Below are positions 56,664 to 63,938 of a stretch of DNA of 64,000 nt, piece by piece; the first letter of the stretch is position 1; each line of letters starts with the position of its first letter. The stretch is from an uncultured Polaribacter sp. (GTDB lineage Bacteria; Bacteroidota; Bacteroidia; Flavobacteriales; Flavobacteriaceae), in contig NZ_CANNFF010000007.1 of assembly GCF_947503855.1 (NCBI RefSeq), positions 124,001 through 188,000 of the forward strand. Direction: 5' to 3'. A program made the translations under genes and the position numbers. The notes under the pieces were generated by a model. That model did not search any database and was not told the DNA's origin. It saw nothing but the letters and a program-made list of their open reading frames with translations.

Positions 56664-56707
56664 AACCCAGCAGAACCCAATTAACCCAGTGGTTTTTTTG
56701 GGTTTTA
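56664..56707 (+). terminator. Hairpin with three AACCCA repeats after the polymerase-like gene
   Basis: AACCCA occurs at 56664, 56674 and 56683. The last pairs with TGGGTT at 56699-56704 around a T-rich loop, giving a weak terminator-like hairpin. The 9-10-base spacing of the repeats is iteron-like, but three short copies are weak evidence. The spacer from here to 56797 shows nothing else. Confidence 0.45.
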
Positions 56708-56796
56708 TTATTAACTTGGAAATATTCCAATTATAGTTTAAAAAGATTAGTAAATTTGGTTTTTATAGATTTAACAATAAATACACTTTATAAATA

Positions 56797-57696
56797 ATGT
56801 CAAACAATATAGCTAAACCATTTCTTAAATGGGCAGGTGGTAAAACACAACTTATTGATGAAATAAAGAACAACCTACCAGTAAATTTAAATAATAACTC
56901 CTTTACCTTCATCGAACCATTTGTTGGTAGTGGTGCTGTATTTTTTTGGATGATGAATAAGTTTCCAAATATTGAAAAAGCTGTTATTAATGATATAAAT
57001 ACAGATTTAACGGATTGTTATATTTCAATTAAAGATGATTTAGAAGATTTAATAAAAATTCTATCAAAATATCAAGCTGAATACCACCCTATTTTTAACG
57101 ATAAGGAAAAAGCGAAAGAATATTATTATGAAAAGCGCACATTATTTAATACTCGAAAATCATCTCGAACAGTACAAAGTGCATTGTTTATATTTTTAAA
57201 TAAAACTTGCTTCAATGGGCTTTATAGAGTAAACAGCAAAAATCAATACAATGTTCCTATTGGAAGATCCAAATCTTTACCAAATATATGTAACGAGTCT
57301 AATTTAAAAGCTGTTTCAGAAGTTTTACAAAGAACAATTATTTTAAATGGCGATTATGCAGAGACTTTAGAACATACTGATGATAATACATTATTCTATT
57401 TTGATCCACCATACAAACCATTAAGTGAAACTTCAAGTTTTAATTCTTATGCTAAAGATGTATTTAATGATAAGCAACAAATTAGATTAAAAGAATTTTG
57501 TGAAACTTTAAATAATTTAGGTCACCAATGGATTTTAAGTAATTCTGATATGAAAAATATAAATCCTGATGATAATTTCTTTGATGATTTATATGAACAG
57601 TTTAATATTTTTAGAGTAAATGCAAGAAGGAGTATTAACTCTAAAGGAAACAAAAGAGGAAAATTAACAGAATTATTAATTACCAATCTATCTTAA
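56797..57696 (+). CDS. DNA adenine methylase, D12 class (DpnM/Dam-like)
   Basis: The 299-residue methyltransferase has the D12/alpha-class order: KPFLKWAGGKTQLIDEI at the N-terminus, the SAM-binding motif FIEPFVGSGAVFF (about 39-50), NKTCFNGLYRVNSKNQYNVP in the target-recognition part and the catalytic FYFDPPYKPLS (DPPY at 203-206). These enzymes methylate adenine N6, with GATC the usual target. It is followed with a TAATG overlap by a DpnII-like endonuclease, which supports GATC specificity. It protects host DNA from that enzyme and is the first gene of a six-gene run. Confidence 0.92.
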   Translation: MSNNIAKPFLKWAGGKTQLIDEIKNNLPVNLNNNSFTFIEPFVGSGAVFFWMMNKFPNIEKAVINDINTDLTDCYISIKDDLEDLIKILSKYQAEYHPIFNDKEKAKEYYYEKRTLFNTRKSSRTVQSALFIFLNKTCFNGLYRVNSKNQYNVPIGRSKSLPNICNESNLKAVSEVLQRTIILNGDYAETLEHTDDNTLFYFDPPYKPLSETSSFNSYAKDVFNDKQQIRLKEFCETLNNLGHQWILSNSDMKNINPDDNFFDDLYEQFNIFRVNARRSINSKGNKRGKLTELLITNLS

Positions 57697-58610
57697 TGAA
57701 AAGATTAACCAACCTTTTAAATTTTAATTCGGATGATGACCTATTTGATTATTTAATATCAACCCTAAAAGTTAAAGGTATCACACAGTGGGACTACTAT
57801 GTTAAATGGGATAAAGTTCATAACAATATAAAACCTTACGAGGTAGAATTAAATATTCTAAATGTTCTTATAGGAAAACAAAATATAAAGGAAGAACTAA
57901 CTAATTTAATATTACAATACCCTAAAGTAGTAAACGTAATTCCATTATTATTAGCTATTCGTTTTAAAAACAAGAAAGAACAGAAAATAAATATCGTTTC
58001 AAACATTAAAACATTTGAATATGACCATTTTGACCTATCTATAAAAGTCCCAAACAAATTTGAAGCTGAAAACATTGCTTCTTTTTTTATGGGTTGCGGT
58101 TTAGGTGATTTAGTTAAAGATAAAAAAGTTAAAAATTTAGTTGACTATGCTACAGGTGTTGAAGTTGGTTTAGATAGTAATGGCAGAAAGAACAGAGGTG
58201 GTCATCAAATGGAAAATGCTGTTGAGTTTTATATCAACCAAGTTTGCGAAGAGTTAAACCTTACATACCTTAAAGAAGGCACTGCAAAAACTATTAAAGA
58301 GAAATGGGGTATTCAAATTGCTGTTGATAAGTCTTCAAGGAGAATAGACTATGTAATAAATAACAATGGTAAACTATATTTTTTTGAAGTAAATTTTTAT
58401 AATGGCGGAGGTTCTAAATTAAAGTCGACAGCTACAGAGTATGTAAATATGAATCAATATTGGAATAATCAAAATATTGAATTTATTTGGATAACAGATG
58501 GTGCTGGATGGATTAACACGCAAAAGCCATTAAGAGAATATTTTGATAAAGCAGAATATTTATTGAATTTAGAAATGCTAAAAAATGGGATTCTTAAAAA
58601 AATTATATAA
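57696..58610 (+). CDS. DpnII-like type II restriction endonuclease (GATC)
   Basis: The 304-residue protein matches the DpnII/MboI endonuclease family: the FFMGCGLGDLV block, GLDSNGRKNRGGHQMENAVE (about 158-176) and the catalytic core RRIDYVINNNGKLYFFEVNF with D218 and E231-x-N233, then YNGGGSKLKSTA. Family members cut unmethylated GATC before the G. Its ATG overlaps the methylase stop by one base, so the protective methylase is translated first. Full length with all recognised blocks present, so probably active. Confidence 0.9.
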   Translation: MKRLTNLLNFNSDDDLFDYLISTLKVKGITQWDYYVKWDKVHNNIKPYEVELNILNVLIGKQNIKEELTNLILQYPKVVNVIPLLLAIRFKNKKEQKINIVSNIKTFEYDHFDLSIKVPNKFEAENIASFFMGCGLGDLVKDKKVKNLVDYATGVEVGLDSNGRKNRGGHQMENAVEFYINQVCEELNLTYLKEGTAKTIKEKWGIQIAVDKSSRRIDYVINNNGKLYFFEVNFYNGGGSKLKSTATEYVNMNQYWNNQNIEFIWITDGAGWINTQKPLREYFDKAEYLLNLEMLKNGILKKII

Positions 58611-58626
58611 TAACATAAAAGTATTT

Positions 58627-59184
58627 ATGGAAACCAACTTAAATAAAATTAAAGAAAGTAAGTATCTTAATAAAAACTTTTGGGGTTATACCATTTTGTA
58701 TCTTTTAGGCAATACAATACCGATTTGGTTTTTGTTAATTATAAATTTGATTGAGAAAAAGTTTAGTTGTAGCGTAGTAATTGAATCAATTCATCAACCT
58801 TTTACTTATTTAGTTTTAAGTGGTACGCTCCTTTCTACTACACTATACCTTTGGCTTAAAAGTGTTAAATCAAATTCTGAAAACAACAGTTTACCAACTT
58901 CAATGTTGATATTCATTTTTATTTTTCTACCACTCCTCGGATATTTATTTATTAAAACAAATAATAAATCAATAGAAGAAATAAGTTTAGCATTAAGCGT
59001 AGTCATTTACCTGATATTTGGTGTATCATTATTAATTTATTTATTCTATCAAGCAAACGATTTTGTAGGTATTAAAAAGACTAATGCTGTTAATGATAAT
59101 TCTAAAGGAAAAGAAAGAGAAAAGAATGAGATTGACCAATTAAAAAAAGATTTAGAAAATTTAAAAAAGGAAGATAATGTCTAA
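58627..59184 (+). CDS. Four-helix membrane protein of unknown function
   Basis: I do not recognise a family. The protein (185 residues from the ATG at 58627; 199 from an in-frame ATG at 58585 inside the DpnII-like gene) has about four transmembrane helices: YTILYLLGNTIPIWFLLIIN, FTYLVLSGTLLSTTLYLWL, SMLIFIFIFLPLLGYLFI and LALSVVIYLIFGVSLLIYLF. A charged C-terminal coiled coil follows (KEREKNEIDQLKKDLENLKK). The tail should face the cytoplasm. It overlaps the DGQHR gene by 8 bases. A membrane partner in a restriction-type operon is unusual and suggests a sensor or effector role, which is only an inference. Confidence 0.7.
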   Translation: METNLNKIKESKYLNKNFWGYTILYLLGNTIPIWFLLIINLIEKKFSCSVVIESIHQPFTYLVLSGTLLSTTLYLWLKSVKSNSENNSLPTSMLIFIFIFLPLLGYLFIKTNNKSIEEISLALSVVIYLIFGVSLLIYLFYQANDFVGIKKTNAVNDNSKGKEREKNEIDQLKKDLENLKKEDNV

Positions 59185-60292
59185 ACCAGAAACAGTTACA
59201 ATAGAGTGTGTTGAAGTTAGACAGCCGATTGATGTTTTCTATTCTGGAAAATTAGGCTGGAAAGAACTATTTGATATAGCATATTCAGATATTAGAAGAA
59301 TTGAGGACGAAACTGATTTGTATTTTGGCTTACAAAGAAGGTTATCTCCTAATAGGTTAAAGCAAATTGCTAAATACGTTTCATTTAGTGATGCTACTTT
59401 TCCAACAAGTATTGTATTATCTATTTCAACTAAAGATGAAGAAGGCAATAGCTTAATTGAATCCTATAAAGATGGTAAATTAGTTTTAAAAAATAAACCG
59501 AACATTGCTAAAATAATAGATGGACAACATAGAGTCTTTGGGTTAAAAAAATATATTGAATCTAATGGGTTGTTTGTTGATGGGTTCGTTTTCGATTTAA
59601 TTGTTACAGTATTTCTTGATATGTCACCTGAAGATGAAGCAATGGTCTTTTCTACAATAAATAAAGCTCAAACTAAAGTAAACAAATCTCTTGTTTATGA
59701 TTTATTTAGCTTGTCAGAATCAAGAAGCCCACAAAGAACTTGTCATAATATAGTTAAGTTTTTAAATGAAGAAGGAACACCCTTTAAAGGTAAAATTAAG
59801 AGACTTGGTACTGCAATTTCAAATATTGAAACAGTTACTCAAGCTACGTTGGTTGAGTCTATCCTAAAATACATATCAAAAGAACCATTAGTTGATAGGG
59901 ACAAAATGATAAGAGGTAATAAACTTGAAAAGGTTTCAGGTAATGATGAGAAAAAGCTGTTTTTAAGAAATTGGTTTATTGAAAAAGAGGATAGTAAGAT
60001 TTTAAAAATATTACTTAATTATTTTGATGCTATATCATCTAAATGGAGTGATGCTTGGTTTGATGACTCAAAGATTTTATCTAAATCAACAGGTATAATA
60101 GCTTTTATGAGACTATTAAAAGATTTTGTTGAACATTATGCTACTAATAAAATAATTACCGAAAAAGAGTTTAGAGATATATTAGATAAAGTTACATTAA
60201 GCAATGCTGATTTTACTAATGCAGAATATGCATCTGGTGGTGTAGGTCAATCAAAATTATATAATAAACTTAAAGAAGACACTAACCTCTAA
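59177..60292 (+). CDS. DGQHR-domain protein (DndB-related)
   Basis: The 371-residue protein contains the signature NIAKIIDGQHRVFGLKKY (DGQHR at 115-119) and the family-typical FSTINKAQTKVNKSLVYDLF (about 158-177), preceded by RRLSPNRLKQIAKYV. DGQHR proteins include DndB, which regulates DNA phosphorothioation genes, and many members occur in defence islands; the fold is related to ParB-like nucleotide-binding proteins. No dnd genes are visible here. It overlaps its upstream neighbour by 8 bases and its downstream neighbour by one (TAATG). The exact role is unknown. Confidence 0.82.
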   Translation: MSKPETVTIECVEVRQPIDVFYSGKLGWKELFDIAYSDIRRIEDETDLYFGLQRRLSPNRLKQIAKYVSFSDATFPTSIVLSISTKDEEGNSLIESYKDGKLVLKNKPNIAKIIDGQHRVFGLKKYIESNGLFVDGFVFDLIVTVFLDMSPEDEAMVFSTINKAQTKVNKSLVYDLFSLSESRSPQRTCHNIVKFLNEEGTPFKGKIKRLGTAISNIETVTQATLVESILKYISKEPLVDRDKMIRGNKLEKVSGNDEKKLFLRNWFIEKEDSKILKILLNYFDAISSKWSDAWFDDSKILSKSTGIIAFMRLLKDFVEHYATNKIITEKEFRDILDKVTLSNADFTNAEYASGGVGQSKLYNKLKEDTNL

Positions 60293-61116
60293 TGAATAAT
60301 GAAACTTGTATTCACGGTGGTATCTCTCCTGTTAGCTTATTAGAAAGTTTACATCATAGTCAAGGTGGTAGTGGTAGACATCGTTGCCCAACTTGTGCCT
60401 TTGAGGAAGGTTTTATTGTAGGTAGTAGTGGTAAATGGAAAAGCTATGATGATTATTCTTTGTCTATCATAGATCCTGAAAAGTGTCCTCAAGGGAGTAT
60501 AGCTCCTTCAATAGTCTTAAAGAATTTAGGAGAGAATCAAGGTGGTGCAGGTAGACACAAATGTACTAATTGTGCATTTAAACAAGGTTTTGAGGTTGCT
60601 ATATTGGAAAACAATATTGATAACATTCAATTAGTTTTAGTTAAAGCACCAAGCGTAAAAATAACCAAAAAGAAAAGGCGATTTTCTCCATCAAAGAATA
60701 TTGATTTTATTGAAAAAGAATTAAAAAACAAACATTTGGGCTTACTTGGAGAACTGCTTGTTTTACATACAGAAAAAAAATATTTATGTGATAACAATAG
60801 ACCTGATTTAGCTGAAAAGGTAGAACATACCTCTGTAGTAAGAGGCGATGGTGCAGGCTATGATATTCTTTCATTTAATCTGAAGGATGAAGAAAAATAT
60901 ATTGAAGTTAAAACTACGAGGAGTAATATATCAAGACCATTCTACTTGACAAGTAATGAAATCGAATATTCTAAATTAAACAACGACAACTATTTTCTTT
61001 ATCGACTCTTTGATTTTGATACAAATTTAAATGTAGGTAAATATTATAAAGTACAAGGTGATTTATATACGAAATTAAATTTAGAACCAATACTATATTT
61101 AGCAACACCCAAGTAA
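60292..61116 (+). CDS. Twin Cys/His-module protein with DUF3883-like (NO VEIN-type) nuclease domain
   Basis: The 274-residue protein begins with two copies of a module C-x23-H-x-C-x2-C: C6, H30, C32, C35 and C65, H89, C91, C94. They are exactly 59 residues apart, each with GGxGRH before the His and CAF(E/K)(E/Q)GF at the end. They look like zinc-binding units. The C-terminal half matches DUF3883-type domains: LGLLGELLVLHTEKKYL, then RGDGAGYDILSF and KYIEVKTT, giving D191 and E205-x-K207 of a PD-(D/E)XK nuclease-type fold. DUF3883 is frequent in defence genes. It is joined by TAATG overlaps to both neighbours. Nuclease activity is inferred. Confidence 0.72.
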   Translation: MNNETCIHGGISPVSLLESLHHSQGGSGRHRCPTCAFEEGFIVGSSGKWKSYDDYSLSIIDPEKCPQGSIAPSIVLKNLGENQGGAGRHKCTNCAFKQGFEVAILENNIDNIQLVLVKAPSVKITKKKRRFSPSKNIDFIEKELKNKHLGLLGELLVLHTEKKYLCDNNRPDLAEKVEHTSVVRGDGAGYDILSFNLKDEEKYIEVKTTRSNISRPFYLTSNEIEYSKLNNDNYFLYRLFDFDTNLNVGKYYKVQGDLYTKLNLEPILYLATPK

Positions 61117-61604
61117 TGGCAAGATTAATAAAAGATTTAAAAAACAATAGAAAAGTAATATTTGACTCTGGTAGTTTTGATGAATGGTGCGTATATGTAG
61201 TTGAAGAAGATGGAAGTAGAAAAGCTCCTTTTGATGTGGATTATTTTACAGATTTAAAAACATTATCTGCTCATTATACTGGTAACAAAGTTTATGTTGA
61301 TTTTGTTACGATATATAGCTTAACAACGAAAAGCATTGATGCAAATGTTATTAATCAAATTAATAAAATTGTTATTACATATCAAAATCAACATCAAATT
61401 ATCATAGAACAATGGTTTACAGTTTTATATGCTGGTATGATAGCAGAAGAAAACAAACAATTTGCAATTCTTAAAAAACGTGTCAAAAGATTAGGGATGC
61501 ACCAAGTTTTAATTGATAACTTATCTCCAAGTATTGCAGCTAATTTTAGTAAAGGAAAAAAATGGCGTGAATTAGATGCTATAATGAGACCCAAAGGGTT
61601 TTAA
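61116..61604 (+). CDS. Hypothetical protein, last gene of the DpnII-like operon
   Basis: I do not recognise this 162-residue protein. It is soluble, basic at the C-terminus (KRLGMHQVLIDNLSPS, GKKWRELDAIMRPKGF) and has a middle region rich in beta-branched residues (YVDFVTIYSLTTKSIDANVI) followed by a long helix region (WFTVLYAGMIAEENKQFAIL). There is no signal or membrane segment. Its start overlaps the upstream stop by one base and its stop codon abuts the end of the convergent gene at 61605. Co-translation implies it works with the DUF3883-like protein. Confidence 0.7.
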   Translation: MARLIKDLKNNRKVIFDSGSFDEWCVYVVEEDGSRKAPFDVDYFTDLKTLSAHYTGNKVYVDFVTIYSLTTKSIDANVINQINKIVITYQNQHQIIIEQWFTVLYAGMIAEENKQFAILKKRVKRLGMHQVLIDNLSPSIAANFSKGKKWRELDAIMRPKGF

Positions 61605-62120
61605 TTATATATAGAATGAAGGCGCTATTATATTAACACTGTTACAATTAAAAAGTACAGGTCTCCCAACCCCGTGATTGTTAGTTCTTGCACGTACATT
61701 ATTTATAGTTAAATGCCCAATCTTCGCTAATGCTCCTTCAAAAAATCTTTGATAAGGTAATTTTCGACCAGCATATCTTGGTTGTGGATAATTTATTTCC
61801 TCTTGTAGTGTAATCCAATATATTAGTTCTTTTTGTGTTTGTGCAAAAAAAGTATTTGTAGATGTTAGTCCATATGTATATAAATCATCTAAAGCCTCTT
61901 TTAATTCGTTAAAATTTTGAGGTGTAACCATATTGTAAATACCATTAACTATATTAATATGTGTTGGTGCTACTCCATTTCTTGAAAGTCTATAATCACC
62001 TTTCTTTTTATATCCTGGATAATCAATTCGTAAACTCCCTACAGTAAAATGATTTTTTTCATTTTGTGCTAATGCGTTATATAGATTTGTCATATGTTGA
62101 ACTCCTTGTGGATAGGTCAT
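61605..62120 (-). CDS. Hypothetical protein, unrecognised, between two methylase modules
   Basis: This 171-residue protein on the opposite strand has no family I can name. It is soluble, rich in Asn and Tyr, and includes DYRLSRNGVAPTHINIVNGI, LKEALDDLYTYGL, PQPRYAGRKLPYQRFFEGAL and a C-terminal RTNNHGVGRPVLFNCNS. The position, divergent from a DpnA-like methylase with a 59-base gap, would suit a restriction enzyme or a control protein, but no nuclease motif is clear. It is the only minus-strand gene in the element part seen here. The long coherent frame supports it as real. Confidence 0.65.
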   Translation of the reverse strand: MTYPQGVQHMTNLYNALAQNEKNHFTVGSLRIDYPGYKKKGDYRLSRNGVAPTHINIVNGIYNMVTPQNFNELKEALDDLYTYGLTSTNTFFAQTQKELIYWITLQEEINYPQPRYAGRKLPYQRFFEGALAKIGHLTINNVRARTNNHGVGRPVLFNCNSVNIIAPSFYI

Positions 62121-62179
62121 AATAATAGTATTTAAACTTTAATGGTTTATTTTTGGGTAAATATAATTACTTTGGTTAA

Positions 62180-63043
62180 ATGTTAAAATTTTATCATAAA
62201 TCTGAAAATGAAAATTTCAAACTTTTAAAAGGTGATGCAAAAAAGGTAATCCCCAAAATTGATGATAAGTTTGATATGGTATTTGCTGATCCTCCTTATT
62301 TTTTATCAAGTGGTGGTAACACGATAGAAAGCGGTAAAATAGTAAGTGTAAATAAAGGTACTTGGGATAAATCTAAAAGTAGAAGGGAGATGACTAACTT
62401 TAATCGTAAATGGTTATCTGCGGTTAGAGAAAAAATGAATGATGACGCATCAATATGGATTAGCGGTACACTGCATAATATTTTTAATATAGTTCAAGTA
62501 TTAGATGAATTAGATTTTAAAGTATTAAATGTAATAACTTGGCAAAAAACAAACCCTCCCCCACATTTAGCTTGTAGATATTTTACACATTCTACTGAAC
62601 AAATTATTTGGGCACGTAAATCTCAAAAGAAAGGACATTATTTCAATTATGATTTAATGAAAGAGATTAACGAAAATAAACAAATGAAAGATGTTTGGAC
62701 TTTACCTGCAATCGCTCCTTGGGAGAAAAAATTTGGTAAGCATCCTACTCAAAAACCATTATCAGTATTAACAAGACTTATATTGGCTTCTACTAAACCT
62801 AATGCATTAATATTAGATCCATTTACAGGCAGTAGTACAACAGGTATAGCAGCAAACCTTTTAGGTCGAAGATTTATAGGTATTGATAAATTAAATAAAT
62901 ACTTAAATTTAGGTGTTGCAAGAAAAAAAGAACTTGATAGTATTGAAAATTTAGAACTCTATTGTAGTAAAATAAGAGGGTTTAACGAAAAGAATAAATT
63001 ATTTGAGATTATAGAAAAACAAAAAAGTAATGAATATATATAG
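62180..63043 (+). CDS. DNA methyltransferase, beta class, DpnA-like
   Basis: The 287-residue enzyme has the beta-class order: the catalytic motif MVFADPPYFLSSGG (DPPY at 37-40) comes before the SAM motif LDPFTGSSTTGIAANLLGRR (FTGSS about 215-219). Between them are VVN-like VSVNKGTWDKS, NFNRKWLSAVREKM, WISGTLHNIF, TWQKTNPPPHLACRYFTHST and KHPTQKPLSVL. These blocks correspond closely to DpnA (M2.DpnII), which methylates adenine in GATC and accepts single-stranded DNA, so GATC is the likely target. It is 3.6 kb downstream of the DpnII-like endonuclease gene rather than next to it. It overlaps the following gene by 14 bases. Confidence 0.85.
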   Translation: MLKFYHKSENENFKLLKGDAKKVIPKIDDKFDMVFADPPYFLSSGGNTIESGKIVSVNKGTWDKSKSRREMTNFNRKWLSAVREKMNDDASIWISGTLHNIFNIVQVLDELDFKVLNVITWQKTNPPPHLACRYFTHSTEQIIWARKSQKKGHYFNYDLMKEINENKQMKDVWTLPAIAPWEKKFGKHPTQKPLSVLTRLILASTKPNALILDPFTGSSTTGIAANLLGRRFIGIDKLNKYLNLGVARKKELDSIENLELYCSKIRGFNEKNKLFEIIEKQKSNEYI

Positions 63044-63935
63044 TTTAGCAAAAAACAATTCTATTAAGCATATCAAGGAAACTCCTTTTAAACTTGAACG
63101 TGATATTCAAAATGTTTTTGAGCAGAATTTAAAGGAAGTATTAGGTTTAGTTTTAGTTAAATCTGAATTTACCATAAAAAATAAGAGGATAGATACGTTA
63201 GCTTATGATACACAATCTAAAGCGTTTATAATTATTGAATACAAAAGAAGTAAAAACATTAGTGTTGTAGATCAAGGTTTTACATATTTAAGTTTAATGC
63301 TTGAAAATAAAGCCGATTTTATAGTAGAATATAATGAAACTCTAAAGTCAACACTAAAACGTACAGATGTAGATTGGAGTCAAACGAGAGTAATTTTTGT
63401 TTCTACGAGTTTTACAGAAAATCAAAAAACAGCTACTAATTTTAAAGATATAGCTATTGAATTATGGGAAGTCAAAAAATATGAAAATGATTTAATTAGT
63501 ATAAACCCTATAAAGAAAAGTAATTCAGCAGAAAGCATTAAACCAATTACATCTTCAAATTCACAATTAGAATCAGTTACAAAAGAAATTAAAGTATATA
63601 CTGAAGAAGAACATTTAATTAATAAACCTGATGCTGTTATTGAACTGTATGAGAGTTACAAGGAAGCCATTTTAAATTTAGCAGATGATATTGATATAAA
63701 AGCAACTAAATTATATATTGCCTTTAAAAAAGACAAAAATCTTTCAGATATAGTTATACTGAAAAAAGGTTTAAAGATTTTTATAAATCTAACAAAAGGG
63801 AATTTAGATGATCCAAAAGGAATTATGAGAGATGTTTCAAATACTGGTCATTGGGGTAATGGAGATTATGAAACCATTGTAAAAAACACGAAGGATATGG
63901 AATATATTATGAGTCTCATTAAACAAGCGATTTAA
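63030..63935 (+). CDS. PD-(D/E)XK nuclease-like protein with C-terminal DUF5655
   Basis: The 301-residue protein has an N-terminal PD-(D/E)XK-type core: FKLERDIQNVFEQNLKEVLG, then KNKRIDTLAYD (D55) and FIIIEYKRSKN (E70-x-K72), with DQGFTYLSLMLENKADF after it. A low-complexity linker (about 160-200) leads to a DUF5655 domain (LYESYKEAILNLADDIDIKA, RDVSNTGHWGNGDYETIVKN). This pairing occurs in many genomes beside modification genes; the role is not established. It overlaps the DpnA-like methylase by 14 bases, so the two are probably partners. Confidence 0.75.
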   Translation: MNIYSLAKNNSIKHIKETPFKLERDIQNVFEQNLKEVLGLVLVKSEFTIKNKRIDTLAYDTQSKAFIIIEYKRSKNISVVDQGFTYLSLMLENKADFIVEYNETLKSTLKRTDVDWSQTRVIFVSTSFTENQKTATNFKDIAIELWEVKKYENDLISINPIKKSNSAESIKPITSSNSQLESVTKEIKVYTEEEHLINKPDAVIELYESYKEAILNLADDIDIKATKLYIAFKKDKNLSDIVILKKGLKIFINLTKGNLDDPKGIMRDVSNTGHWGNGDYETIVKNTKDMEYIMSLIKQAI

Positions 63936-63938
63936 GTT

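Noticed and set aside
56664..56688. AACCCA triplet as replication iterons
   Set aside because: Three 6-base copies in AT-rich DNA, one of which is part of a hairpin, are too few to call an origin.
57513..57526. A further GGTCACC inside the methylase gene
   Set aside because: A single coding occurrence with no second copy nearby; likely chance, unlike the cluster before the integrase.
58585..58626. Upstream start for the four-helix membrane protein
   Set aside because: Possible (it would overlap the endonuclease gene by 26 bases), but the ATG at 58627 gives a cleaner start outside the upstream gene; kept only as an alternative.
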